Part shown: in pieces, positions 52,817-62,094 of the stretch
Numbering within the stretch: position 1 is the first letter of the stretch
Layout of the letters: every line of letters begins with the position of its first letter
Source of the DNA: Rhizobium sp. P38BS-XIX
Lineage (GTDB): Bacteria; Pseudomonadota; Alphaproteobacteria; Rhizobiales; Rhizobiaceae
NCBI RefSeq assembly: GCF_012641435.1
Contig: NZ_JABAIJ010000016.1
Span: forward strand, 79,014 to 143,013
Length of the DNA stretch: 64,000 nt
Reading direction: 5' to 3'
Position numbers and translations under genes: made by a program
The notes under the pieces: model-generated
What the model was told of the DNA's origin: nothing
What the model saw: the letters and a program-made list of their open reading frames with translations, nothing else
The model's database searches: none

Positions 52817-54793
52817 ATGAACCAGACCGTCCACGCCGCCTCGATGCAAGCGGGCGCCGCGGCACCGCCGCCGCCAAGCTATCTGCAGGCGCTTTCGCCG
52901 CTGACTGCGGATGAGATCCGCGTCGTTGCCGAAGTCATCAACGCGGACCCTGAACTGGGGCAAGAAGCGCTCTTCGAGAACATCGATCTTCGCGAACCCA
53001 CGCCCGCCGAATATCGCGCGCATCTCGAAGGCAAGTCGCTGCCGCGCGAGGCGCGCGTCAACGTCAATCATCTCGACAAGCCGGGCGTCTGGCAGCTGAT
53101 CGTGTCCCTCGCCGATAGATCGATTACCGGCCACAAGCATTTCCCAACGGCGCGCGCCGGCTTCATGGTCGAACAGATGCTGAGCGTCGAGGTTAACGTC
53201 AAAAATGACCCGCGCTTCATCGAAGCCTGCCGCAAGCGTGGCATCGAGGACATGACCGGCGTCATCGTCGATTCTTGGTCGGGCGGCAATTTCGGCCACA
53301 AGGATGAAGAAGGGCGCCTGATCTCGCACACCTTCTCGTGGCTGCGCGTTCATGAATTCGGAAACTATTATGCGCATCCGATCGAGGGCCTGAATGCCGT
53401 CATCGATGTGAAGACCGGCGAGGTCTTGCGCGTTGACGATCATCCCGATCATCCACCGATCCCGATGACGCGCTACGATTACGACCCGGAGTTTCTCCCA
53501 GCCCCCCCGGCTCCGTTGAAAACGCTCGATGTTGTTCAGCCGGAAGGCGTGAGCTTCACCATCGATGGCCATGCGATTTCCTGGGACAAATGGACACTGG
53601 CAATCGGCTTTACGCCACGCGAAGGCCTTGTGCTGCATGATATCCGTTATGACGGCCGCTCGGTCGTTCGCCGGGCTGCGATTGCCGAACTCGTCGTACC
53701 CTACGGTTCGCCGCTCTTCGGCCATGCCCGCCAGAACATCTTCGATGTCGGCGAATATGGCTTCGGCAAGCTGACCAATTCCCTGAAGCTCGGTTGCGAT
53801 TGCCTCGGTACGATCCACTATCTCGATGCGCATGTGAATGGCATCAAGGGTGAAGCGGTGACCATCGAGAAAGCAGTCTGCATCCATGAAGAGGATACGG
53901 GCATCCTTTGGAAGCATTGGGATTTCCGCACCGGCCGCACTGTTTTGAAGCGGGGCCGGAAGCTGGTCATCTCCTCCATCTGCACGGTCGGCAACTACGA
54001 ATATGCGCAGTATTGGTATCTGGACCAGGCCGGTGAAATCGAATTCGAAATGAAGGCGACCGGCATCGTCAATACCAATGCATGCCATCCGGGCCAGCCC
54101 GATAAATACTCGGTCGAGATCCAGCCGGGTCTTGGTGCGCCGATCCATCAGCATATTTTCTGCGCGCGCCTGGATATGGCAGTCGATGGTTCGGGCAACA
54201 GTGTTGTCGAGACCAATTCCTACATGGAGCCGACGAGCGGCACGAATCCTTACGGCAATGCTTTTTATGCCGAGGATACCGTGCTCAAGACGGAGCTTGC
54301 CGCCGCGCGCAGGGCAGACCTTTCGACGCATCGCAGCTGGAAGGTGGTCAACCCCAACAAGCTCAATCATGTCGGCAAGCCGGTCGGATACAAGCTGCAT
54401 GCGCCGAATTGCGTGACGCCGATGATTCAGGATGACGGCGCCTCCGGCACGCGCTCGAATTTCATCCGCAACCATATCTGGGTCACGCCGTTCAATGAAA
54501 ACGAGCGTTATCCGGCCGGCGAATTCGTGGCGAACTCCGACGGTTTGGATGGGCTGGCCGAGATCGTCAAGCAGGATCGCCCGGTCGAAAATACCGACAT
54601 CGTGCTCTGGCATTCCTTCGGTCTGCACCATGTCGTGCGACCTGAGGACTTCCCGGTGCAGCCCTGCATTTCCTGTGGCTTCTCGCTGGCGCCGGTCGGG
54701 TTCTTCGAGATGAACCCATCGAACAACCTGCCGGATACGATCAACAAGGCAAGCGTTCTTGCGGGCGATGCTTCGAAAGGATGCTGCTGCTGA
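52817..54793 (+). CDS. Copper-containing primary amine oxidase
   Basis: 658-residue copper amine oxidase. The topaquinone precursor is Tyr394 in VGNYEYAQYWY, copper ligands are His444 and His446 in HQHIF and a third His in GLHHVVRPEDFP (about residue 604), and the catalytic Asp lies in the upstream VGEYGFGKLTNSL region. It oxidises primary amines to aldehydes with release of ammonia and hydrogen peroxide. No signal peptide is visible (the start MNQTVHAASMQAG is not hydrophobic), so it should act in the cytosol on amines brought in by the ABC system of the same operon. The C-terminus is an unusual Cys-Cys-Cys. A terminator follows the stop. Confidence 0.93.
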   Translation: MNQTVHAASMQAGAAAPPPPSYLQALSPLTADEIRVVAEVINADPELGQEALFENIDLREPTPAEYRAHLEGKSLPREARVNVNHLDKPGVWQLIVSLADRSITGHKHFPTARAGFMVEQMLSVEVNVKNDPRFIEACRKRGIEDMTGVIVDSWSGGNFGHKDEEGRLISHTFSWLRVHEFGNYYAHPIEGLNAVIDVKTGEVLRVDDHPDHPPIPMTRYDYDPEFLPAPPAPLKTLDVVQPEGVSFTIDGHAISWDKWTLAIGFTPREGLVLHDIRYDGRSVVRRAAIAELVVPYGSPLFGHARQNIFDVGEYGFGKLTNSLKLGCDCLGTIHYLDAHVNGIKGEAVTIEKAVCIHEEDTGILWKHWDFRTGRTVLKRGRKLVISSICTVGNYEYAQYWYLDQAGEIEFEMKATGIVNTNACHPGQPDKYSVEIQPGLGAPIHQHIFCARLDMAVDGSGNSVVETNSYMEPTSGTNPYGNAFYAEDTVLKTELAAARRADLSTHRSWKVVNPNKLNHVGKPVGYKLHAPNCVTPMIQDDGASGTRSNFIRNHIWVTPFNENERYPAGEFVANSDGLDGLAEIVKQDRPVENTDIVLWHSFGLHHVVRPEDFPVQPCISCGFSLAPVGFFEMNPSNNLPDTINKASVLAGDASKGCCC

Positions 54794-54816
54794 TCTCCTC
54801 AAAAAAGGCAGCAGCT

Positions 54817-54851
54817 CACATGGCGGCTTCGCAGGTCGAGGCCGCCATGTG
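54817..54851 (+). terminator. Terminator after the amine oxidase gene
   Basis: Perfect 11-bp stem CACATGGCGGC (54817-54827) with GCCGCCATGTG (54841-54851) and a 13-base loop, 24 bases after the stop codon. No long T-run follows, so it may work partly through Rho. Confidence 0.6.
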
Positions 54852-54880
54852 CTCCGATCAACGGTCAGGCAGAGCTTGAG

Positions 54881-55630
54881 ATGAGTTCAACGATCATGCT
54901 TCGCGATGCGCAGATGCAGACGATCCTTCTCGGGATCGCGCTTGCGAGCGCGGCATGCTGGTGGCTTCTCGTGTCGATCATGCCGATCGCGGGTGACGTC
55001 ATTTGCGCCGGCGGCGGTATCGGTTCGACTATTCCTGCCTGGAGCGTGGACAGAGCCATCAGTCTCCTTGTCATGTGGGTCGTAATGACGCCTGCCATGA
55101 TGCTTCCCGGTGCGACCCTTGCAATCGTGCAGGCGTCTTGGGATCATCGAGGCGACGCAAGGACCTATGCAAGGGCGGGAGTCTTTACCGCCGGATATCT
55201 TCTCTTTCTGTTGGTCGGCGGCATTGGCGCGGCACTGGCGCAATGGTCTCTTGAGTCCGCGAATCTCCTGACGCGCGGAGCAGCCCTTCTTATTCCTGTA
55301 TCGAGCGGTTTTCTGCTTGTGGCGGCGGGCTTTTATCAGCTCCTGCCGTTCAAGCCCGCGCCGAAATTGCCTTGTGTCGGTGCTGGCCGCTGCATTGGCC
55401 CGAGAGTGTCTCTCATGGATGGGGTTCGCCATGGCCGGGCCTGTTCGGGTTGCTGTGTCGGCATGATTTGCCTGCAATTTGCCGGTGGTGTCATGAATGT
55501 CGGCTGGATGGCCTTCCTCACCGCGTGGATGCTGGCGGCAGCGATTTTACCATGGAAAAAGCACGTTTCGGTCATGGCAGGGGTTGCGTTGCTCGTGGCT
55601 GGCGGTGTTACGATGGGCATCGTTCCCTGA
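54881..55630 (+). CDS. DUF2182-like predicted metal-binding integral membrane protein
   Basis: 249-residue membrane protein with about six helices. The MMLPGATLAIVQ segment, LPCVGAGRCIGP and the cysteine-rich ACSGCCVGMICLQFAGGVMN stretch follow the pattern of the DUF2182 family, described as predicted metal-binding. Five cysteines lie within about 55 residues. The weak GAG-type ribosome-binding site suggests modest expression. It follows a copper amine oxidase gene beyond a terminator-like hairpin, so a role in copper handling is possible but only inferred. Confidence 0.72.
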   Translation: MSSTIMLRDAQMQTILLGIALASAACWWLLVSIMPIAGDVICAGGGIGSTIPAWSVDRAISLLVMWVVMTPAMMLPGATLAIVQASWDHRGDARTYARAGVFTAGYLLFLLVGGIGAALAQWSLESANLLTRGAALLIPVSSGFLLVAAGFYQLLPFKPAPKLPCVGAGRCIGPRVSLMDGVRHGRACSGCCVGMICLQFAGGVMNVGWMAFLTAWMLAAAILPWKKHVSVMAGVALLVAGGVTMGIVP

Positions 55631-55750
55631 ACTGCGTCACATTGACGTGACTTTCCCTTTTAAGTCGTGCGCTTATGCCGACAACAGCCCGAAAGCGCTT
55701 CGCATTTCTTCGGGATCATGCTCATGTCGGTGCCGACTTCGGAGATCATC

Positions 55751-56968
55751 ATGCAACATAACGGATCGTCAGCGACCGCAAGTGTCGATCAGGAGCCTCC
55801 GCGCGCCTTCGTCACACTCGTTGCCATCGCCACGGGCGCGCTTGTCGCCAATCTTTACTATGCGCAGCCGCTGGTCGCCTCCATCGGTGCCGAACTCGGC
55901 ATCAGCGACCGCATGGCGGGCTCGATCACCAGCATCACGCAGATCGGTTATGGCGCCGGTCTTTTTCTGTTGGTATCGCTCGCCGATATTGTTGAGAACA
56001 GGCGGCTGGTGCTGACGACGCTGTCGCTCACCATCGTGGCTTTGATTGCAGCAGCCGTATCAACGGTTGCCGTCCCCTTCTTAATTGCATCCTTCGTGGT
56101 CGGTGTCTGCTCGACGGGCGCGCAGGTGCTGATCCCCTTCGTTTCGCATCTGGTGCCACCCGAGCGCCGTGGCCGTACCGTCGGCAACATCATGGCTGGC
56201 TTGCTGACGGGCATTATGCTGGCCCGACCCGCGTCGCTCTTCATTGCCGCAAGTCTTGGCTGGCGTGCCGTCTTCTGGGGCTCGGCTGTGCTGATGGTGC
56301 TGATCCTCGTCGCATTGGTGCGCATGATGCCGAAACATGCCGCCAAGGGTCGGATGAAATATAGCCAGATCCTTGGCTCAATGGCGGGTCTGTGGTTGAC
56401 GATACCGGCGCTGCGCTGGCGAGCTGCCTTTCAATTCTTGATGTTTGCGGCCTTCAACATGTTCTGGACGGCGGCGCCCCTTATGCTTGCGGAACAGCTG
56501 GGCCTCAGCCAACGCGCTATCGGGTTCTTCGCGCTTGCCGGTGCCGGCGGCGCCCTGGCGGCCCCGCTTGCCGGGCGGCTTGCCGATCGCGGCCATTCGA
56601 AAATGGTGACCTTGGGCTCGATGCTGCTGGTCGGTGTCGGCTTCCTGGCAACGGGTTGGGCAGCGGCGATATCGAGCGTGGTTGGCCTTGCAATCCTCGC
56701 CTTCCTTCTCGACGCCGGTGTGCAGGGCAATCAGGTGGTCAGCCAGCGCATCATTTTTTCCGCCGCCGGGCAAGAAAATCGCGGCCGTATCAATGCGCTG
56801 TACATGACCGTGACATTCGCTGGCGGCGCTTTGGGTTCATTGCTCGGGACGGTGACCTATCAGTGGGGTGGATGGTCGACTTCCGCCCTGGCGGGTGGCT
56901 TGCTCGGCGTGTTGTTGATCGTTCTTTTTGCCCTGCAGCAGGTCTCGGCATCCCGTCATCCGGCTTGA
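55751..56968 (+). CDS. MFS transporter (DHA1/YnfM-like)
   Basis: 405-residue major facilitator with about 12 helices. An opening LVAIATGALVANLYYAQPLV matches the YnfM/arabinose-efflux-like group, and PPERRGRTVGNIMAGLLTGIML is a typical central loop. I chose the ATG at 55751 because GGAGA lies 5 bases upstream; the in-frame GTG at 55667 has no support. Substrate unknown. It ends near a palindromic repeat that separates it from the convergent GMC oxidoreductase gene. Confidence 0.83.
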   Translation: MQHNGSSATASVDQEPPRAFVTLVAIATGALVANLYYAQPLVASIGAELGISDRMAGSITSITQIGYGAGLFLLVSLADIVENRRLVLTTLSLTIVALIAAAVSTVAVPFLIASFVVGVCSTGAQVLIPFVSHLVPPERRGRTVGNIMAGLLTGIMLARPASLFIAASLGWRAVFWGSAVLMVLILVALVRMMPKHAAKGRMKYSQILGSMAGLWLTIPALRWRAAFQFLMFAAFNMFWTAAPLMLAEQLGLSQRAIGFFALAGAGGALAAPLAGRLADRGHSKMVTLGSMLLVGVGFLATGWAAAISSVVGLAILAFLLDAGVQGNQVVSQRIIFSAAGQENRGRINALYMTVTFAGGALGSLLGTVTYQWGGWSTSALAGGLLGVLLIVLFALQQVSASRHPA

Positions 56969-57002
56969 TCGCCGGATGGTCTTATCGACGCGTGATGATG
57001 TG

Positions 57003-57101
57003 AAAGCGGCTCAGTTTTCACGGAAACTTCGAACCGCTTATGTCTTTGCTTCCGGCAATTCCGGAAGGAAGCCGCCAGACGCCTTTCCTGGAATTGCCCT
57101 A
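57003..57101. repeat. RIME-like palindromic intergenic element, copy 2
   Basis: Inverted repeats GCGGCTC (57006-57012) with GAACCGC (57031-57037), and GCAATTCC (57055-57062) with GGAATTGC (57090-57097). Same layout and shared blocks as the element at 7431-7534. Like that copy it lies exactly between two convergent genes. Confidence 0.75.
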
Positions 57102-57107
57102 TCCCTA

Positions 57108-58835
57108 TCAGGCAGACGGCGAGGAGGCATTCTGCCGCGCAGCCTTGATATCGTCGGCAATTTTCTCCGCCATCATGATAACAGGCGTATTCGTGTTGGC
57201 GCGCGGGATGGTCGGCATCAGTGAGGCGTCGCAGATGCGCAGACCGGCAACGCCATAGACTTCGCCGCTGCCGTTGGTGACGGCCGAGGGATCGCTCTCC
57301 GCGCCCATCTTGCAGGTTCCCGAGGCATGCCAGACACCGCCGACAGCGCCGCTGACGAACGCGGTCAAGGCTTTGTCGTCGGCAAGCAGATCCGTCATCT
57401 TGATGCCGAGCGTCACCACCGAGTGGATAAGCCAAGGGCGTAGCGCGTAGGAATGGTCGAGCATTGCGCCGAACAAGCCGCGTTGGATTTGATTGGCCAT
57501 GCCAGGTCCTGCGAGCTTTGCGACACGCGGCGAATAGCTGGTGGGAAATACCGTTCCGCGATGGCCGTCCAAGCGCTTGTCGAGCAATGTTTCGGCACCG
57601 AGACGGAAGGCTGATTTCAGCCGCTCCAGGTCGCGTTCGTCGGAGAGCATGCGAAAATCAACAAGTGGCTCCTCGCGTGCATCGGTGCTTTTCAACTGAA
57701 CGTATCCGCGCGAATAGGCCTTGTTGACCCAGATGAACAACGTGCCGACCCGCTGGCCGACGCTGTGCCAGCCCGATCGCGCGATGATGGCGGCGTGCAT
57801 GTCTCCCTCGGGCGCGTTGCCGAGGCCCGACGAGAAGCGAAGGATGGCGTGATCGTGATGCTCGTCCAGATCCCGCAACCGCGATTGCGGCGGCAGATAA
57901 GTGGAGACGGCCGTCGAGGGATGTTCCATCAGATTGCGGCCGATTCCGGCCTTGTCGAAGGCGACGGCGATGCCGAGCTTGTTCAACTGCTCGGCCGGGC
58001 CGATGCCGCTGCGCATCAATAGTGCCGGCGTATGAATGGCGCCGCAGCTGACGATGGTCTCGTTGGCCGTGAAGGTCTCCGTCCGTGAACGGTCACGAGC
58101 ATCAGAGATGACCGCACCGGTCACGCGCCCGGCTTCCAGCAGCAGTTTGTCGGCAAAACGGTCGGTCAGAATGCGCAGGTTTGGCCGCGCCCTCACGTCC
58201 GGAGACAGGTAGGCGACGGAGGTGGGCACGCGCTCGCCCTTGTCGCTGACGGCGATGGCGCCGACATAAATCCCGTCTTTCCATTCGCCGTTCTGATCCG
58301 GTCGGCGCTGATGGCCGCGAGCGGCCATAGTGTCGATGACGTTCTTGACAAAAGGCGACATCCTGTCCGGCTTGATGCGGCGGATCGGAATGGGGCCATC
58401 CTGCCCATGATAGTCGTCGTTGAAATCGAAATCGTGTTCCAGCTTGCGGAAGTAGGGCAGGGCGGTTTCCCAGGACCACCCTTTGGCGCCTTCGGCACCC
58501 CATTCGTCATAGTCGCCGGGGGCCCCGCGATTGGCAACCATGGCGTTGACGGCAGAGCCGCCACCAAGCACGCGGCCCTGCTCATATCGGCGTGGGCTTC
58601 GGCCGGCAGTCTCACCCTTCGGCGCGCCGATATAGGCCTTGAGATCCGCCCAGATGTTTCCTTCGTCGATATAGGCGCGTCCGGGATAGCGGCTGCGGAT
58701 ATTGTCAGGAAGGCTGCCGGCCGCAATATTGCGACCGGCTTCGATGAGAACGACCTGTACGCTTGGATTTTCAGAAAGGCGGGCAGCCAGAACGCAGCCA
58801 GCGCTGCCGCCACCGAGAATAAGATAATCGATCAT
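57108..58835 (-). CDS. GMC-family FAD oxidoreductase (choline dehydrogenase-like)
   Basis: 575-residue GMC flavoprotein: ADP-binding motif YLILGGGSAGCVLAARL at the N-terminus, VLGGGSAVNAM for FAD binding, SCGAIHTPALLMRSGIGP signature, catalytic His in VWHASGTCKMG and the C-terminal PRANTNTPVIMMAEKIA with the second active-site residue (Asn). It oxidises an alcohol or polyol; the group includes choline, sorbose and other dehydrogenases. It is 59 bases downstream of the sugar-binding protein gene and probably the catabolic enzyme for the imported sugar or polyol. Confidence 0.88.
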   Translation of the reverse strand: MIDYLILGGGSAGCVLAARLSENPSVQVVLIEAGRNIAAGSLPDNIRSRYPGRAYIDEGNIWADLKAYIGAPKGETAGRSPRRYEQGRVLGGGSAVNAMVANRGAPGDYDEWGAEGAKGWSWETALPYFRKLEHDFDFNDDYHGQDGPIPIRRIKPDRMSPFVKNVIDTMAARGHQRRPDQNGEWKDGIYVGAIAVSDKGERVPTSVAYLSPDVRARPNLRILTDRFADKLLLEAGRVTGAVISDARDRSRTETFTANETIVSCGAIHTPALLMRSGIGPAEQLNKLGIAVAFDKAGIGRNLMEHPSTAVSTYLPPQSRLRDLDEHHDHAILRFSSGLGNAPEGDMHAAIIARSGWHSVGQRVGTLFIWVNKAYSRGYVQLKSTDAREEPLVDFRMLSDERDLERLKSAFRLGAETLLDKRLDGHRGTVFPTSYSPRVAKLAGPGMANQIQRGLFGAMLDHSYALRPWLIHSVVTLGIKMTDLLADDKALTAFVSGAVGGVWHASGTCKMGAESDPSAVTNGSGEVYGVAGLRICDASLMPTIPRANTNTPVIMMAEKIADDIKAARQNASSPSA

Positions 58836-58894
58836 GAAATGCGTCCTATCACTATCGGCATAAAGGTCGTTGTGTGGTCAGTGCATGGAGGGGA

Positions 58895-60043
58895 TCAGGG
58901 CTTACCGCCGAACCGCTCCGGATAGCCCGGCAAGTCTTCGCAACCGCACAGCGCATAATGCAGCGGCGGCATTTTCAGGTTCACATAGTGATCGAGGTTC
59001 TCGTTGGTGATAACGGGTTGCGGCAGCACCCATTTCGGTCCGGGAACCTGCTTGCCATCGAGGATCTTTACGGCTGCCTGCAGTGCGGTGCGCCACTGAT
59101 AGGCCGGATAGGTCGGGGCAATGCCCTTGAAGCCGGTATTCTTCCACTTCTGCAGATAGTCTTCCTGGTCTTCACCGGTGATGATCGGATAAGGCTGGCT
59201 GGCATCCTCGAAGGCTTCCGCCACGGCGACTGACATGGCGCCGAGGTCGACCCAGACCGCATCGAGCTGGCCAAGGCGGCTGAGATAGTCAGACACGACC
59301 GCCTTGGTCTTGGCGTTGTCGCCGCCGGTGAATTCGCTGCCGACTGGCGTGATACCGGCGGCCTTGAAGATGCGCATGGCGGCATCCGAGCGGGTTTCGA
59401 ACAGGTCGACACCGGGCGCAGTGCGCAGCATCAATACCTTGCCGCCCTTCGGCATGTTATCGGCGATGTATTGCGCGCCAGCTATGCCCCATGCGTTGCC
59501 GCCGATGCTGCTGATCGAGGTGACGGGGCAGCTCGTGTTGACACTGCGGTCAAAAACGACGACCGGCATGGTCTTGCAAGCTTCTTCGACCACCGGCGTC
59601 AGAGCGTTCGATGTGGTCGGGGATACGATCAGCGCATCGCACTGGCCGCTGTTGATGAAGGCGCGAATGTCGGAAATCTGTTTGTCATCGCTGTCCTTGG
59701 CGTCGGCATATTGCAGCGAGGCGACCGAGCTTTTTTCAGCGTCAGCTTCCGCTTGCATCACCTTCCAGCCGACGACACGCCAGGGATTGCTGACGCTGGC
59801 GTTGGAAAAGCAAAGCTTGTGCGGGCCGGCCTTCTTGTATTTGGACGTATCGACCAGACCGCCGCCGATATATTGCTCCCATGGCTTGTCTGCCGGGCCG
59901 GTCGGCGTTGCTTTCAGCAGCGCCTGTTCGGTCGTGAAGGCATCATCCGCCTTGGCTTGCGGGGCATAAAGTGCCACCGATGTCGACAGCAGGCACAGGC
60001 TTATGCCGATGGAAAAAGGTTTCGTCGCGTTGAATGCTCTCAT
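58895..60043 (-). CDS. CUT2-type sugar ABC transporter, periplasmic binding protein
   Basis: 382-residue binding protein of the ribose/xylose-type (periplasmic binding fold I). Signal peptide about residues 1-32, cleavage near AKA. The PBP1 layout is seen in AFINSGQCDALIVSPTTSNAL, SSIGGNAWGIAGAQYI and TGEDQEDYLQKW. I chose the ATG at 60043 because GGGAGGA lies upstream; the longer in-frame form has no family support. The ligand is probably a sugar or polyol, unknown here. It is the last transporter gene of the operon. Confidence 0.87.
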   Translation of the reverse strand: MRAFNATKPFSIGISLCLLSTSVALYAPQAKADDAFTTEQALLKATPTGPADKPWEQYIGGGLVDTSKYKKAGPHKLCFSNASVSNPWRVVGWKVMQAEADAEKSSVASLQYADAKDSDDKQISDIRAFINSGQCDALIVSPTTSNALTPVVEEACKTMPVVVFDRSVNTSCPVTSISSIGGNAWGIAGAQYIADNMPKGGKVLMLRTAPGVDLFETRSDAAMRIFKAAGITPVGSEFTGGDNAKTKAVVSDYLSRLGQLDAVWVDLGAMSVAVAEAFEDASQPYPIITGEDQEDYLQKWKNTGFKGIAPTYPAYQWRTALQAAVKILDGKQVPGPKWVLPQPVITNENLDHYVNLKMPPLHYALCGCEDLPGYPERFGGKP

Positions 60044-60062
60044 TTTATCCTCCCAATGTTGA

Positions 60063-60103
60063 ACCGGCGCAAAGCCGGTACCACGCCTCTTCCCAAGGAG
60101 GCG
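60063..60103 (-). other. Two hairpins between the second permease and binding-protein genes
   Basis: ACCGGC (60063-60068) with GCCGGT (60074-60079), and CGCCTC (60084-60089) with GAGGCG (60098-60103). Tandem stems just upstream of a binding-protein gene often stabilise the downstream mRNA and raise its level relative to the permeases. The function is inference. Confidence 0.45.
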
Positions 60104-60109
60104 CAATTC

Positions 60110-61108
60110 TCAATTCGCCATTTGCCGTCGCGAGGTGATCGCGGCCGCGACGATCAAAATGATGCCCTGCACCGCCACGCGCATCGGCTCGGGAAAGCCG
60201 ATGAGGTTGAGCAGTGTGAACAGCGCGTAGAGTGAAAGCGCGCCGACGGCGGCGCCGAAAATGCTGCCGCGGCCGCCAAGGAGAACGATGCCGCCGATGA
60301 CGGCTGCAGATGTTCCCTGCAACTCGAGGCCGGTGCCGACATCGACCGAAACACCTGAAAATCCGCCGAGCAGAATGCCGGCGATAACCGCCGACAGTGA
60401 TGAGATCACGAATGCGGCAAACCGGATCGGCCGCACCGGCGCGCCGGCAAGTTCGGCCGCACGCGGGTTGTCACCGACCATCGTCAGCAGTTTGCCGTAT
60501 TGCGTGGCGTGCAGCAGGAAGGCGAGCACGGCTAGAACGACGATGAGGACGATGACGGCCACAGGCAGCCCGCCAACGATCGGCACGGGCCGAATGACCA
60601 GGCGGCCGAACATGCGCAGATTATCGGGCAGATAGCCCTGCGGCGCACCGCCGGACCACATCATCGCCGCGCCTTTGACCGAAAGAAGCGCGCCAAGCGT
60701 GGCGATGATAGACGGAACCTTGAGGTAGGACACGACGAAGCCGTTGACCGCGCCAACGAAAAAGCCAAGTGCGACGGCAATGCCGATTGCCTCCGCCGTC
60801 AGTGCGGCGTCACCGCCGGTAATTATTGCACAGGCGATCACGACGAGCGTCACGAGTGATCCCTGGGCAAGATCGAAGCCACCGGAGATCAGCACGAAAG
60901 CCTGGCCGCAGGTGAGAATGACCAGGGGGGCCGCGCGCTGCAGCAGGCTCATCATGCCTGCCGGGGTGCGGTAGAGCGGGCTGAGAATCGCGATCCCCAC
61001 CAGCAGAACGAGAAGCATGATCAGAGCGGGGTTGACCCGCCGTATGGACGCCAGCATGGGAAACCGCCCCTGTGGAATGTTGAGCCGGGCAACGCGGGAC
61101 GACATCAT
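60110..61108 (-). CDS. CUT2-type sugar ABC transporter permease
   Basis: 332-residue RbsC/XylH-like permease with about eight to ten helices. The family core ISGGFDLAQGSLVTLVVI is present and GGIVLLGGRGSIFGAAVGAL is typical. The first ATG overlaps the stop of the upstream permease (ATGA). The second subunit of the transmembrane pair. Confidence 0.87.
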   Translation of the reverse strand: MMSSRVARLNIPQGRFPMLASIRRVNPALIMLLVLLVGIAILSPLYRTPAGMMSLLQRAAPLVILTCGQAFVLISGGFDLAQGSLVTLVVIACAIITGGDAALTAEAIGIAVALGFFVGAVNGFVVSYLKVPSIIATLGALLSVKGAAMMWSGGAPQGYLPDNLRMFGRLVIRPVPIVGGLPVAVIVLIVVLAVLAFLLHATQYGKLLTMVGDNPRAAELAGAPVRPIRFAAFVISSLSAVIAGILLGGFSGVSVDVGTGLELQGTSAAVIGGIVLLGGRGSIFGAAVGALSLYALFTLLNLIGFPEPMRVAVQGIILIVAAAITSRRQMAN

Positions 61109-62094
61109 GCAATGTGCCCTTTCTGCCTGACGCTGTGATAGGCGACGGCGAGCACGACGACGGCGCCGCGCAGAACCTGCCCAAGGAACGGATCGATCTG
61201 CAACATGTTGAAGACGGCATCGATGGTGGCAAAGAGGAAGACGCCGGCAAGTGTGCCGCCGACGCCGCCCTTGCCGCCGGCAAGCAGCGTGCCGCCGATG
61301 ACGACGACCGCGATCGAGTCGAGGTCGTAGCCGCCGTTACGGCCGAGCCAGGGGTTGGCAGTTCCAAGCCTGCTTGCCAGATAAAGGCCGGCAACGGCGG
61401 CACATGCGCCCGAAACGACGTGAGCCGCAAGCACCACACGGTCCGTGCGAATGCCGGCAAGGCGAGCGCTGATGGGATTGCCGCCGACACTATAAACGCG
61501 GGCACCGGCGATGGTGCGACGAAGAACGAAGGCTGCGATCATGCCGATTGCCGCCAGAAGCAGCAGAGCATAGGGAACCTCGCCGAGGGAACCATAGGCC
61601 AACGTTCGGTAGTCGGTAGGCGCGTTTGCCTGCATCGTTCCGTAAGTGGTCGCCAGAATGCCTTGAAGGATCATGCCGACGCCGAGGGTTGCAATCAGTG
61701 GGTTGACCTTCATCAGCGTCACCAGGAGCCCGTTGATGGCGCCTACGAGAATGCCCGCCAGCATTGCGGCGAGGATGCCGAGCCAGATCAATCCGGGGTC
61801 GCCCTGCATGACGAAGGTCGCGATGATCGCTCCGAGGCTGATGAGATGCGCCACCGAAAGGTCGATCGAACCGACGAGAATGACGAAGGTCTGGCCGATC
61901 GCGACGACACCCAGCGCCACCATGCGCTGCAGCAGGCCCGCAACGCCGTCCCAATTCAGCTGGGCGATCTGGCCAGTAATCAATGCGACGATGGCATAGG
62001 CAAGGGCCGATCCGACGACCAGGACAAGCGGGAGCGCCGCCTCCCGCATCTTGCCTTTCGCGATCCGATCGCGTCCGATTGATACATCGCTCAT
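61105..62094 (-). CDS. CUT2-type sugar ABC transporter permease
   Basis: 329-residue permease of the same family: VGSIDLSVAHLISLGAI and GGTLLAGGKGGVGGTLAGVF. I chose the ATG at 62094 because it overlaps the ATPase stop (ATGA); the longer frame upstream runs into that gene. Coupled to the next permease by a 4-base overlap. Confidence 0.87.
   Translation of the reverse strand: MSDVSIGRDRIAKGKMREAALPLVLVVGSALAYAIVALITGQIAQLNWDGVAGLLQRMVALGVVAIGQTFVILVGSIDLSVAHLISLGAIIATFVMQGDPGLIWLGILAAMLAGILVGAINGLLVTLMKVNPLIATLGVGMILQGILATTYGTMQANAPTDYRTLAYGSLGEVPYALLLLAAIGMIAAFVLRRTIAGARVYSVGGNPISARLAGIRTDRVVLAAHVVSGACAAVAGLYLASRLGTANPWLGRNGGYDLDSIAVVVIGGTLLAGGKGGVGGTLAGVFLFATIDAVFNMLQIDPFLGQVLRGAVVVLAVAYHSVRQKGHIA

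Noticed and set aside
52632..54802. A long minus-strand open frame spanning the amine oxidase and binding-protein genes
   Set aside because: Part of a 1033-codon antisense frame; both plus-strand genes have complete family motifs and ribosome-binding sites, while the reverse frame has none.
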